Part shown: positions 25,672-34,448 of the stretch, piece after piece | Layout of the letters: each line of letters starts with the position of its first letter | How positions within the stretch are numbered: the stretch's first letter is position 1 | Assembly (NCBI GenBank): GCA_020634885.1 | Contig: JACKAW010000005.1 | Coordinates: 1 to 64,000, forward strand | Length of the DNA stretch: 64,000 nt | Direction: 5' to 3' | From: Anaerolineales bacterium | GTDB lineage: Bacteria; Chloroflexota; Anaerolineae; Anaerolineales; Villigracilaceae | Translations under genes and position numbers: made by a program | The notes under the pieces: model-generated | Told to the model about the DNA's origin: nothing | Databases searched by the model: none | Seen by the model: the letters and a program-made list of their open reading frames with translations, nothing else

Positions 25672-26964
25672 ATGACAACAGCGATTTCAGTAAAAAACAT
25701 TGGCAAGCAATACAAGATCGGCGCAGCGGAGACAAAATTCCGTTACAACATGCTGCGCGACGTGATCGTGGATACGGTCTCGGCTCCTCTCCGCCTTGCA
25801 AAGGCGATGATCGGCAAGTCTGACCGGCGTATGAACCAGAACTATGTTTGGGCATTGAAGGACATCTCCTTCGACCTTGAAGAAGGTAAAGTGCTCGGCA
25901 TTGTTGGGCGTAACGGCGCGGGAAAAAGCACCCTGCTCAAGATACTCTCGCGTGTCACCGAACCGACCACCGGCTCTGTCACTGTGCGCGGACGGGTTGG
26001 CTCACTGCTCGAAGTGGGCACCGGCTTTCACCCCGAATTGACCGGACGCGAGAACATCTACATGAACGGCGCAATTTTGGGTATGAAACGCTCCGAGATC
26101 GATTCGAAGTTTGATGAGATCGTAGACTTTTCAGAAGTGAATCAGTTCATTGATACACCCGTCAAACGCTATTCATCAGGCATGTACCTTCGCCTTGCTT
26201 TTGCTGTGGCGGCGCACCTCGAGCCGGAAATTCTCGTGGTGGATGAAGTGCTCGCCGTAGGAGATGCCGAATTCCAAAAGAAGTGTCTTGGCAAAATGGG
26301 TGATGTTGCCCAACAGGGACGCACCGTCTTGTTCGTCAGCCATAACATGTCTGCTATTTTGCGTCTCACGCAGGAAGCGATTGTTTTAAATAAAGGTCAA
26401 CTCATTATGCGTGGACCGACTCAAGAAGCTGTGGATTACTATCTCTCTTCGGGGCAGTCGCAGGCGGGTGAGCGCACTTGGGAGGCGGACGAGGTTCCAG
26501 CGGCGGCAATGCCCTTTACGCCGATCAGCCTCAAAGTTAAAGAAAGAAGCGGGAAGGTTGTCGATACGGTGCGTTCCACTGAACCGGTCACAGTTGAGTT
26601 CGAATATAAACTCGATTCTTCCGTCACTGGGTTGCGGGTGGGGTTGTATATCAGCACGGTACGCGGCGAGTATGTGTTTACCTCATTCGATACCGACTCG
26701 CCAGAGTTATACGATAAATTTGACACACGCAGCGCAGGGCGCTACATCAGCCGCGCTGAAATTCCTGCCGATATTTTTAACGAAGGGCGTTACACCGTGG
26801 GCGTGAATGCCAGTTCGTTCGGCGTGCGCCGTTACTTTATGGATGAGAACGCGTTGGCGTTCAATGTGGATATTTCTGGCGCGCCGGGTACGCAATGGGG
26901 TGAGCCGCGTGTAGGACCGGTGCGACCGAGATTGAATTGGAAGATCGAGAAAATCGGAGAGTAG
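25672..26964 (+). CDS. wzt: ABC transporter ATPase with C-terminal carbohydrate-binding domain
   Basis: A 430-residue Wzt-type ATPase. The N-terminal ATPase has Walker A (GRNGAGKSTLL), Q-loop region (GTGFHPELTGRENI), signature KRYSSGMYLRLAFA, and Walker B (ILVVDEVLAVGD). The C-terminal 150 residues are a beta-sandwich domain of the Wzt_C type. In characterised Wzt proteins that domain recognises the terminal modification of the glycan and couples it to export. With the adjacent Wzm this forms a complete exporter. The methyltransferases nearby may make the cap that is recognised. Confidence 0.87.
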   Translation: MTTAISVKNIGKQYKIGAAETKFRYNMLRDVIVDTVSAPLRLAKAMIGKSDRRMNQNYVWALKDISFDLEEGKVLGIVGRNGAGKSTLLKILSRVTEPTTGSVTVRGRVGSLLEVGTGFHPELTGRENIYMNGAILGMKRSEIDSKFDEIVDFSEVNQFIDTPVKRYSSGMYLRLAFAVAAHLEPEILVVDEVLAVGDAEFQKKCLGKMGDVAQQGRTVLFVSHNMSAILRLTQEAIVLNKGQLIMRGPTQEAVDYYLSSGQSQAGERTWEADEVPAAAMPFTPISLKVKERSGKVVDTVRSTEPVTVEFEYKLDSSVTGLRVGLYISTVRGEYVFTSFDTDSPELYDKFDTRSAGRYISRAEIPADIFNEGRYTVGVNASSFGVRRYFMDENALAFNVDISGAPGTQWGEPRVGPVRPRLNWKIEKIGE

Positions 26965-27034
26965 TGAATAGAGATTGGAGAGTAGTGATTGATAACGGAT
27001 AATTACTACTCTCCAATTACCAATCACCAATTAC
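26962..27034. repeat. intergenic inverted repeat between wzt and the KpsC/S-like gene
   Basis: ATTGGAGAGTAGT (26974-26986) pairs with ACTACTCTCCAAT (27005-27017), a 13-bp stem with an 18-base loop. The core ATTGGAGA is shared with the repeats at 25612 and 29574. The repeat begins at the TAG stop of wzt (26962-26964). Confidence 0.75.
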
Positions 27035-27037
27035 CCC

Positions 27038-28681
27038 ATGGCAAAAACAAATCCCCTCCGAGAATTTTTAGGCGACCTGCCTTTTACCGCCGAGATCGAT
27101 TGGATGCTGCGCTCCAAGAATCGTCCGCGCAAAGATCACTATAACCTGACTCGTTTGTTGAAATCTTTGCCAGATGCGGTGAAGGTCGTTAAGCCGTATG
27201 CCGATAAGGCTTCAAAAGGGAAGAAGGTTTTATTCTTTTCCACGCTTCATTATTGGATCGAGCAATCGGCTTATCTTGGTTTGGTCTTGGCGGGTATGGG
27301 GCATGATGTAACCCTGCTAACCTTGCCGTATTCCGAATGGCACAAAGAAAAGGATAAGTTCACTCAGCGTCAGCGTATTATGCACACCCATGAAGCGCTG
27401 GAGGTTATGAACCCGCTGGTGAAGCATGTTTCGATGCTGGATATGCAGACTTCTTCCCGCACTGCTCATGGGACGTTGCGGGCGGTTCGGCAGAATGACC
27501 TGCCGGAAAAAATTCTGGCAGATATCAAAGAGATTTCCCTGTGGGATTGTCAATACACTCTCATGCGCGAAGAAGTGGATATGAACAACGCGGATGAGCG
27601 CGCCTTGTACGACCTGCGCCTGGAACGGAACACGTTTGCCGCCAAAGCCGCTCTGGCGTGGATGCAAATGAACAAGCCCGATGTGATTTTGATTCCAAAC
27701 GGACTGATCCTTGAAATGGGAATGATCTTCCGTGTGGCGCGTTACCTTGGAATTGACGCAGTGACCTATGAATTCAACGACCAGCGCGAACAGATCTGGC
27801 TGGCGCAGAACTCATCCATCATGCAGCAAGATACCGACTATTTGGTGGAGGCACGCTGTAACCTGCCCGTCACCGAAGAAATGTTCGAGCGTGTGGCAGA
27901 CCTTGAAAATGCCCGCCGAGGCGCGCGCGTGTGGGGCAAATCAAAACGACTTTGGCAATACGTCTCTTCGCAAGGTGCAGATGAAACCCGCAAGATGCTG
28001 GGCTTGGATGATCGCCCCGTGGTAATGCTCGCCGCCAACGTGCTGGGCGACAGCCTCACGCTGGGACGCGATATCTTCGCCGCTTCGATGACCGAGTGGA
28101 TCACGAAAACAGTTCAATACTTTGCCAAACGTACGGATATTCAACTCGTCATCCGAGTTCACCCGGGCGAAAAACTGGTGCCGCAAGCCAAATCCATGGG
28201 GACGGTGGTGAAAGAGGCGTTGCCCGAAATGCCGAACCATATTCACGTCATCGGCGCTTTGGATAACATCAATACCTATGACTTGATCGAGATCGCCAAT
28301 GTGGGTCTGGCATACACCACCACCGTTGGGCTTGAAACCGCCATGAACGGACGCCCCGTCATCTCTTGCGGGCAAACCCACTATCGCGGGCGTGGCATCA
28401 CCCTCGACCCGAACACCTGGGAAGAATATTACGCCACCCTTGAAAAAGTATTGGCAGACATTCCCGCCCACCAAATGACCGAAAAGCAAATTGAATTTGC
28501 CTGGAACTATGCCTACCGCTTCTTCTTCGAATATCCGCGCCCCTTCCCGTGGCGTTTAATGAATTTCTGGGACGATCTTGAAGTATGGACGCTTGAAAAA
28601 GTTCTAAGCGAAGAAGGTATGGCGCAATTCAAAGACACCTTTGGCTTTTTGGTAGGCGAGCCGTTTACTTGGGAAAAATAA
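27038..28681 (+). CDS. KpsC/KpsS-like capsule glycosyltransferase
   Basis: A 547-residue cytoplasmic protein. The C-terminal segment VIRVHPGEK, then GALDNINTYDLIEIANVGLAYTTTVGLETAMNGRPVISCGQTHYRGRG matches capsule-synthesis proteins of the KpsC/KpsS/LpsZ superfamily, GT-B enzymes that in Gram-negatives add beta-Kdo linkers to lipid. The N-terminal half has no assignable domain. Here a Kdo linker is unlikely without LPS, so the donor is open. Its position directly after Wzm/Wzt fits a terminal or linker step for an exported chain. Confidence 0.72.
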   Translation: MAKTNPLREFLGDLPFTAEIDWMLRSKNRPRKDHYNLTRLLKSLPDAVKVVKPYADKASKGKKVLFFSTLHYWIEQSAYLGLVLAGMGHDVTLLTLPYSEWHKEKDKFTQRQRIMHTHEALEVMNPLVKHVSMLDMQTSSRTAHGTLRAVRQNDLPEKILADIKEISLWDCQYTLMREEVDMNNADERALYDLRLERNTFAAKAALAWMQMNKPDVILIPNGLILEMGMIFRVARYLGIDAVTYEFNDQREQIWLAQNSSIMQQDTDYLVEARCNLPVTEEMFERVADLENARRGARVWGKSKRLWQYVSSQGADETRKMLGLDDRPVVMLAANVLGDSLTLGRDIFAASMTEWITKTVQYFAKRTDIQLVIRVHPGEKLVPQAKSMGTVVKEALPEMPNHIHVIGALDNINTYDLIEIANVGLAYTTTVGLETAMNGRPVISCGQTHYRGRGITLDPNTWEEYYATLEKVLADIPAHQMTEKQIEFAWNYAYRFFFEYPRPFPWRLMNFWDDLEVWTLEKVLSEEGMAQFKDTFGFLVGEPFTWEK

Positions 28682-28726
28682 CTTCTTTCCTCTTTCTTCT
28701 TTCTCACAAACCAAAGAGGAAAGAAG
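28682..28726. repeat. pyrimidine/purine inverted repeat after a stop codon
   Basis: CTTCTTTCCTCTTT (28682-28695) pairs with AAAGAGGAAAGAAG (28713-28726), a 14-bp stem with a 17-base loop. The left arm begins on the base after the TAA stop. No T-run follows. Confidence 0.75.
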
Positions 28727-28752
28727 AAAGAAAAGATAGTAGAGAATAAAAA

Positions 28753-29574
28753 ATGACCAACGAAACCAAACAAAAAGTCCGCGAATTTTATGACGAAGTC
28801 GGCTGGCAGCAGGAAGATGACGGGCACTATCAGAACGCCCGCTACGAAGACCTGCGTCCCGTCTCGCGCGAATACGTCCATAAGACACGCTTGCGCACGA
28901 TGAATGGATTAATTCCCACTGGTAAATTCATGCTCGACGCCGGTTCAGGTCCCGTTCAATACGAAGAATACAAAACCTATTCAGCCGGCTACGAAAAACG
29001 CATCTGTCTTGATATTTCCATTCAAGCCCTGCGTGAAGCCCGTACCCGCATTGGCGAACACGGTCTGTTTGTTGTCGGCGACCTTGCCAACCTGCCCTTT
29101 AAAAAGGACTCTTTCGATGGCGCAGTTTCCATGCACGCCATTCACCATCTTGCCTTGCCAGAGCACCCCAAAGCCTACGCCGAAATTCATCGCGTCCTTG
29201 CATCGGGTCGCACAGCCGCAATCATCAACGGCTGGCATAACCCGCTGCTCATCCGCATGGCAGAACCGCTCATCGGTTTAATGCGCAAACTTTCAGGACG
29301 ATCTGAAAAGAAAAAGAAAGAATGGCTGACCGAAGAAGACCCTGCCGGAACATTCGTCCAAAAGATGACCCCGGAGTGGTTGAAAAAAGAGATCGGCTCG
29401 AAGATGACGATTGAGATCAAACCGTGGCGCAGCATGAGCACCCGCATCATGCGCTGGTTCGTGCGTCCCTTTGGCGGGCGGGTATTCCTGCGTTTCGTCT
29501 TCTGGCTCGAAGGCATCTTTCCCAAATTCTTTGCCGAGAATGGGCAATACCCGTTGATCGTGATCCGCAAATAG
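28753..29574 (+). CDS. class I SAM-dependent methyltransferase
   Basis: A 273-residue protein. MLDAGSGPVQYEEY is motif I, CLDISIQALREAR motif II, VVGDLANLPFKKDSFDGAVSMHAIHHL motifs post-II to III. The C-terminal 100 residues are basic and hydrophobic (RFVFWLEGIFPKFF), possibly membrane-associated. It follows the KpsC/S-like gene after a repeat and precedes a large membrane protein. Target unknown; a glycan cap is a possibility because Wzt carries a binding domain. Confidence 0.8.
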   Translation: MTNETKQKVREFYDEVGWQQEDDGHYQNARYEDLRPVSREYVHKTRLRTMNGLIPTGKFMLDAGSGPVQYEEYKTYSAGYEKRICLDISIQALREARTRIGEHGLFVVGDLANLPFKKDSFDGAVSMHAIHHLALPEHPKAYAEIHRVLASGRTAAIINGWHNPLLIRMAEPLIGLMRKLSGRSEKKKKEWLTEEDPAGTFVQKMTPEWLKKEIGSKMTIEIKPWRSMSTRIMRWFVRPFGGRVFLRFVFWLEGIFPKFFAENGQYPLIVIRK

Positions 29575-29638
29575 TAATTGGAGATTGGTAATTAATAATG
29601 GATTCGCTTCCAATCTCCGATCTCTAATCTCCAATCTT
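29571..29638. repeat. AATTGGAGATTGG inverted repeat, second copy
   Basis: The first 24 bases (29571-29594), including the TAG stop of the methyltransferase, are identical to 25609-25632. The right side contains CCAATCTCC and TAATCTCCAATCTTC, which pair with the left arm imperfectly. It ends one base before the next start codon. Confidence 0.85.
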
Positions 29639-29639
29639 C

Positions 29640-31658
29640 ATGAAAAAACACCTCCCTGAAACCCTCTTTCTCCTGCTTCTTTCTGCCATTGTGTATTTGC
29701 CGCACATTGGCAACTTGACGTATTACACTGATGATTGGTACTACATCTACGATGGCATGGCGGGCGGGGTAAAGATCTTCCACGAAATGTTCCGCATCGA
29801 TAGACCCGCACGCGGCTACTTTTTTGAATGGTATTTTTCGCTGCTGGGGAATCATCCCCTGCCGTGGCATATTGGCATTTACCTCTGGCGCGGCGCGGCG
29901 GCTCTCGGCGCGTTGTGGATCTTCAACATTCTTTGGAAGAATGCGCGAAAATTCAACTTCACCGCTGCGCTTCTGTTCATCATCTTCCCCGGCTATTTTT
30001 GGTGGATCAGCGCCATCGAATACCAACCGATGATGGCAAGCCTTGCCCTGCAAACCCTATCCATTGCCTTGACGTTAAAAGCGGTTCAAACCCAACGTTT
30101 GGGCTTGCGGATTGCGCTTCTAGCCTCTGCCGTGCTGACGGGTTGGCTCTACATTGCCCTGGTCGATTACGCCATCGGCATGGAAGCCTTCCGTTTCTTT
30201 GCCCTGTACCTGCTGGCTGGGCGCGGCGTTTCATTAACCATGTGGAAACGGCTCTGGGCGACGATTCGCTTGTGGGCGTGGAATGCACTCATCCCCCTCG
30301 GATTTGTGATCTACCGCATCTTTTTCTTCACCAATGAACGCAAGGCGACCGATATCGGTACACAACTTGGCGTTTTTGTGGAGAGCCCGTTAGCCGCTTT
30401 GATGGCATGGTTCTTTCAACTTTACCGCAGCCTGTTCAGCCTGACCTTCGATGCATGGTTCAACCAATTCACGATCTTCTTTCAGAACTTGCGTCTGCGG
30501 GATATGGCGGGGGGTCTGTTGACTGCTGCGGCAGTGGTGGGGCTTGTCCTTCTCTCAGAGAGGTGGATTAAAGCATCAGATGAGGAAAAAGATATAGATG
30601 GCTCGCAGGTTCAGGCGCAGCAAGAGGCGTTGCTGCTGGGTTCGCTGGGTATGGTCTTTGGCATCCTCCCAACGGTGCTGGCGAATCGTTACATCAATAC
30701 GGTTGGATACTCCCATTACGGGCTTCCGGTTTCGCTGGCGGCGGCGTTGTTCATCGCCGCTTTTGTAGGGACGCTATCGCAAAAGCGGACTCAAACCGTT
30801 GTACTGAACATTCTGGTCGTGTTTGCTGTGCTGGCTCATTTTGGGATCGCAACACAGGCGAAACGTGATGAGGCTGCATTAAAGGAATTTTGGTGGCAGG
30901 TGGCATGGCGCGTGCCCGCCCTGCGTGAAGGAACAACGCTGGTCGTTCAGTATCCCATTGCGGGCATGGAAGGCGATGGCTTTGGGCTGATGGAAGCGGC
31001 GAATGTGTTGTACTTTCCTGTGCAGCAAAGCCTTGTTCCAGTGGTATACCCGATCTCTGGGTTGACGCCGAACAGTGAACATTTACCCGCTATTGTAGAC
31101 GGGACGGGGGAGTGGGTGCGAACATACCGCAGCCACACTTCAATTTTTAATTACTCAAACACCCTTGTTCTAAGCCAGCCAACCACAGGTTCGTGCGTGC
31201 ATGTGCTTGATGGGACACAACCATTAATATCGATCCATGATCCTGTAGGAATTGTGCTTTCTGCGCCTTCTTCAAATATTGATGGAGTGATTCTGGATGC
31301 AGAACCGACGGTGCCTCAGGAATATATCTTTGGCGCTGAACCGGAACGAGACTGGTGCTATTATTTTCAAAAGGCAGAGCTTGCCGCACAAATGGGAAAC
31401 TGGGATGAAGTGGCAGCCCTGGGTGAAGAAACCTTCCGCCTTGCATACAGCCCCGAAGACCGTGTGGAGTGGCTTCCGTTTTTGAAGGCATATGCCATGA
31501 CCGGAAATGCCGAACGCTTGGAGCAGTTATCAAAGCGCGTGATCGGCGAGAAAATGATCCGCTCGCAAATATGTGAGATGTTTGGAACTATTGAACAGCC
31601 CTTGGACGAAAGTGTTCGTAATGTGATCGATGGTAGTTACTGCAAAGGTGAAAATTAA
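29640..31658 (+). CDS. GT-C-like membrane protein with soluble tail
   Basis: A 672-residue protein. Residues about 1-390 contain roughly ten helices, with NLTYYTDDWYYIYDGM near the N-terminus as the acidic first loop. This resembles polyprenyl-phosphate-dependent glycosyltransferases. Residues about 400-672 form a soluble extracytoplasmic domain whose end (EDRVEWLPFLKAYAMTGNAERLEQL) looks helical and TPR-like. No family is assigned. The next gene starts immediately after its TAA. Confidence 0.65.
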   Translation: MKKHLPETLFLLLLSAIVYLPHIGNLTYYTDDWYYIYDGMAGGVKIFHEMFRIDRPARGYFFEWYFSLLGNHPLPWHIGIYLWRGAAALGALWIFNILWKNARKFNFTAALLFIIFPGYFWWISAIEYQPMMASLALQTLSIALTLKAVQTQRLGLRIALLASAVLTGWLYIALVDYAIGMEAFRFFALYLLAGRGVSLTMWKRLWATIRLWAWNALIPLGFVIYRIFFFTNERKATDIGTQLGVFVESPLAALMAWFFQLYRSLFSLTFDAWFNQFTIFFQNLRLRDMAGGLLTAAAVVGLVLLSERWIKASDEEKDIDGSQVQAQQEALLLGSLGMVFGILPTVLANRYINTVGYSHYGLPVSLAAALFIAAFVGTLSQKRTQTVVLNILVVFAVLAHFGIATQAKRDEAALKEFWWQVAWRVPALREGTTLVVQYPIAGMEGDGFGLMEAANVLYFPVQQSLVPVVYPISGLTPNSEHLPAIVDGTGEWVRTYRSHTSIFNYSNTLVLSQPTTGSCVHVLDGTQPLISIHDPVGIVLSAPSSNIDGVILDAEPTVPQEYIFGAEPERDWCYYFQKAELAAQMGNWDEVAALGEETFRLAYSPEDRVEWLPFLKAYAMTGNAERLEQLSKRVIGEKMIRSQICEMFGTIEQPLDESVRNVIDGSYCKGEN

Positions 31659-32456
31659 ATGCCCCGTTTTACAGACAGGGATTATTTAACCCAGCAGCAG
31701 TACAAAAATTCATCCAACCTGGATGTGCGGGTTGCGCTACACAAGCGGTTTAGTACAAACCCGTACGGCTGGTTCAACTTCGTTTTTGATGAACTCTCCA
31801 CCCTGCCTGCAAATGCCAATATCCTTGAAGTAGGTTGTGGGACGGGTGAATTGTGGCGTGAATGTGCGAATCGAATTCCAACTGGCTGGGCGTTGACTCT
31901 GACCGACCTCTCCGAAGGTATGTTGGATGCCGCATGGCGCAACCTGGTGGTGACCGGACGTAACTGCAAATTTGAGAACGCGGATGTGCAATCGCTGCCG
32001 TATGCGGATAAAACCTTCGATGCGGTGATCGCCAATCACATGCTGTATCATGTGCCAGACCGCAAGAAAGCCCTGCAAGAAATCAAGCGTGTCTTGAAAG
32101 ATGACGGCGTTTTGTTTGCCGCCACCCTTGGCGAAAACCACATGCACGAGATGTGGGATCTGCTTGAACGGGTGGGGAACGTAAAGAGAAATATTGTCAC
32201 TTCTGAATTCTCATCTAAAAATGGAGAAGAACAATTGCGGGAGTTTTTTTCACGTGTAGAATTGAAGGAGTATCGCGATACTTTGTGCGTGACAGACCTT
32301 TCGGCAATGATCGCTTACATTCGCTCAATGGCATCCATTGCTGAACTTCGAGAAGAAGTGTTTCAGTCGGTTGAGCGTGAGTTTGCAGAAATGTTCGAAA
32401 AGGATGGTGAAATTTCCATCGAGAAATCTGCTGTGTTGTTTAAGGCGTCGAATTAA
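31659..32456 (+). CDS. class I SAM-dependent methyltransferase
   Basis: A 265-residue methyltransferase. ILEVGCGTGELW is motif I, TLTDLSEGMLDAA motif II, and the FDAVIANHMLYHVPDRKKAL segment with VLKDDGVLFAATLG gives the UbiE/Methyltransf_11 order. Its ATG abuts the upstream stop with no gap. A weak hairpin with GGGC and GCC arms (about 32467-32491) lies before the pseB start. Confidence 0.82.
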   Translation: MPRFTDRDYLTQQQYKNSSNLDVRVALHKRFSTNPYGWFNFVFDELSTLPANANILEVGCGTGELWRECANRIPTGWALTLTDLSEGMLDAAWRNLVVTGRNCKFENADVQSLPYADKTFDAVIANHMLYHVPDRKKALQEIKRVLKDDGVLFAATLGENHMHEMWDLLERVGNVKRNIVTSEFSSKNGEEQLREFFSRVELKEYRDTLCVTDLSAMIAYIRSMASIAELREEVFQSVEREFAEMFEKDGEISIEKSAVLFKASN

Positions 32457-32508
32457 TTCACGCAGGTCGGGCTTTTACTAGCCGCCCTGTGATTATCAAG
32501 GAGTATTC

Positions 32509-33519
32509 ATGGACTGGAAAAATCAAGTAGTGCTCGTTACCGGTGGAACCGGCTCGTTTGGCAAGAAATTTACCAAAATTCTGCTCGAAGAGAAGCAGCC
32601 GAAGAAGATCATCATCTTCAGCCGCGACGAGTTGAAGCAGCACGAAATGCAGGTGGGCGGATTCAACGATGAGCGCCTGCGCTATTTCATTGGTGATGTG
32701 CGCGACCGTGATCGTATGGTTCGCGCCATGCATGGTGTGGATATCGTCGTCCATGCGGCGGCGCTGAAGCAGGTACCAGCCTGTGAGTACAACCCAATGG
32801 AAGCCATCAAGACCAACATTATGGGGACGGCAAATGTGGTCGAGGCGGCATTGGATGCAGGTGTGAAGAAGGTGCTCACCGTCAGCACGGATAAAGCCGT
32901 CAGCCCGGCGAATTTGTATGGGGCGACCAAACTCGCGGCGGAGAAGCTCACGATTCAGAGTAATGCCTATGCCGGGGGCTCGGCAACCCGCTTCTCGTGC
33001 GTCCGATACGGGAACGTTGTTGGCAGTCGCGGCTCGGTGGTTCCCCTTTTCCTCAAACTTCGCTCCACTGGCAAAGTCACCATCACCGATGATCGTATGA
33101 CCCGCTTCTGGCTTTCGCTTGAACAGGGTGTGCGTTTTGTGATCGACAGTATTGAGCAGATGGAAGGCGGCGAGGTTTTTGTACCAAAGATTCCCAGCAC
33201 CAAAGTGACCGACCTTGCACGTGCCATTGCGCCGGATGCGAAGCTGGAGATCATTGGTATTCGCCCGGGTGAAAAACTTCATGAAATGCTGATCTCTGAA
33301 GATGAGGCGCGCCATACCATTGAGCTTGAAAAGATGTATGTGGTTCAGCCTGCCGAGGCTACCTGGTTCGGTTATTCGTGGAAGAATAAGGGGAAGGAAC
33401 TCAACGAAGGCTTTTCCTATTCCAGCGATAACAATACTGAATGGCTGGATGTGGAAGGTATTAAGAAATATATTGCCCCGTTTGAAGAATTGTTTAAGCA
33501 GGGCAAGCTCGAAGGGTAA
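32509..33519 (+). CDS. pseB: UDP-N-acetylglucosamine 4,6-dehydratase (inverting), PseB family
   Basis: A 336-residue SDR. VTGGTGSFGKKF binds NADP, FSRDELKQHEMQ is the family hallmark, STDKAV and YGATK provide the catalytic residues, and SSDNNTEWLDVE is the PseB-type tail. In the pseudaminic acid route it makes UDP-4-keto-6-deoxy-L-AltNAc. Its neighbour is an RmlD-like reductase, not the PseC aminotransferase, so it may instead feed a FucNAc- or QuiNAc-like sugar. A strong AAGGAG ribosome-binding site precedes ATG 32509. NeuB-family synthase lies 1.7 kb downstream. Confidence 0.82.
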   Translation: MDWKNQVVLVTGGTGSFGKKFTKILLEEKQPKKIIIFSRDELKQHEMQVGGFNDERLRYFIGDVRDRDRMVRAMHGVDIVVHAAALKQVPACEYNPMEAIKTNIMGTANVVEAALDAGVKKVLTVSTDKAVSPANLYGATKLAAEKLTIQSNAYAGGSATRFSCVRYGNVVGSRGSVVPLFLKLRSTGKVTITDDRMTRFWLSLEQGVRFVIDSIEQMEGGEVFVPKIPSTKVTDLARAIAPDAKLEIIGIRPGEKLHEMLISEDEARHTIELEKMYVVQPAEATWFGYSWKNKGKELNEGFSYSSDNNTEWLDVEGIKKYIAPFEELFKQGKLEG

Positions 33520-33530
33520 TTTTGCGGCAA

Positions 33531-34448
33531 ATGAGAATCTTACTCACAGGTGTCAGCGGTTTACTTGGGCTTAACTTCGCGCAGGAGATGATGGTTGAGC
33601 ATGAGATCATCGGTGTGGATCGCGGCAAGCTTTCCAACGCGCCGTTTAAGGTATTGAGATATAACCTGCTTGAAACTGGCGCGGTGAATGAAATTCTTGA
33701 CCAATCAAAGCCGGATTATGTGGTCAATTGCGCGGCTCTTGCCGACCTTGATGTTTGTGAGGAAGCCCCAGACCTTGCCAAACTCCTCAACATTGACCTG
33801 CCCCGCCAGTTGGCACGCGCTTGCAAACAGCACAATATTCCATTCGCCCACATCTCCACAGATGCGGTCTTCGATGGCAGCAAGGACGGCGCTTACACAG
33901 AGGATGATAAACCCAACCCTGTGGGCGTTTATGCCAGTACAAAGCTGAGCGGTGAATGGGCTGTGCTTACCGAAAACCCTGATGCGTTTGTGGCGCGGGT
34001 TAATTTTTTTGGTTGGAGCTTAAGCGGACGCCGCAGTCTGGCGGAATTCTTCTTCAACAATCTGACTCATAACAAAAGTATGAGCGGGTTTACCGATGTT
34101 ATTTTTTGTCCCATGTTGGTAAACCATACGGCACGTACTTTGGTGAAGATGCTTAAACGTGAGTTGACGGGGGTGTATCACCTGGTGGGTCCGCAGGCGA
34201 TGAGTAAGTATCAGTTTGGGGTGGAGATTGCCCGTAAGTTCCGTTTGCGTGAGGGTGATATTACCCCTAAGTCGGTCAATTTTTCTGGGTTGGTGGCTAA
34301 ACGTTCCAACAATTTAAGGCTTTCTACCCGCAAATTATCCACAGCATTGGGTGAAGATTTGCCCAATTTTTCCACAGGTTTGGACGAGTTTTACACACAA
34401 TACGAGCAGGGTTATCCACAAAAAATCCGAAGTTATCAACAGGCATAG
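33531..34448 (+). CDS. RmlD-like nucleotide-sugar reductase
   Basis: A 305-residue SDR of the dTDP-4-dehydrorhamnose reductase branch. LLTGVSGLLGLNFA is the glycine motif, ISTDAVFDG replaces the usual STDYVFDG, and VYASTKLSGEWAV holds the catalytic Tyr and Lys. ATG 33531 is used in place of a TTG at 33522. The last 36 codons overlap the start of the DnaA-box-like array (34335 onward): the Leu-Ser-Thr, Phe-Ser-Thr and Tyr-Pro-Gln stretches are read from box sequence. Coding may be constrained there. Confidence 0.78.
   Translation: MRILLTGVSGLLGLNFAQEMMVEHEIIGVDRGKLSNAPFKVLRYNLLETGAVNEILDQSKPDYVVNCAALADLDVCEEAPDLAKLLNIDLPRQLARACKQHNIPFAHISTDAVFDGSKDGAYTEDDKPNPVGVYASTKLSGEWAVLTENPDAFVARVNFFGWSLSGRRSLAEFFFNNLTHNKSMSGFTDVIFCPMLVNHTARTLVKMLKRELTGVYHLVGPQAMSKYQFGVEIARKFRLREGDITPKSVNFSGLVAKRSNNLRLSTRKLSTALGEDLPNFSTGLDEFYTQYEQGYPQKIRSYQQA

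Noticed and set aside
32458..33315. 285-codon - strand frame opposite pseB
   Set aside because: Shadow of a clear SDR gene; low-complexity composition and no motif.
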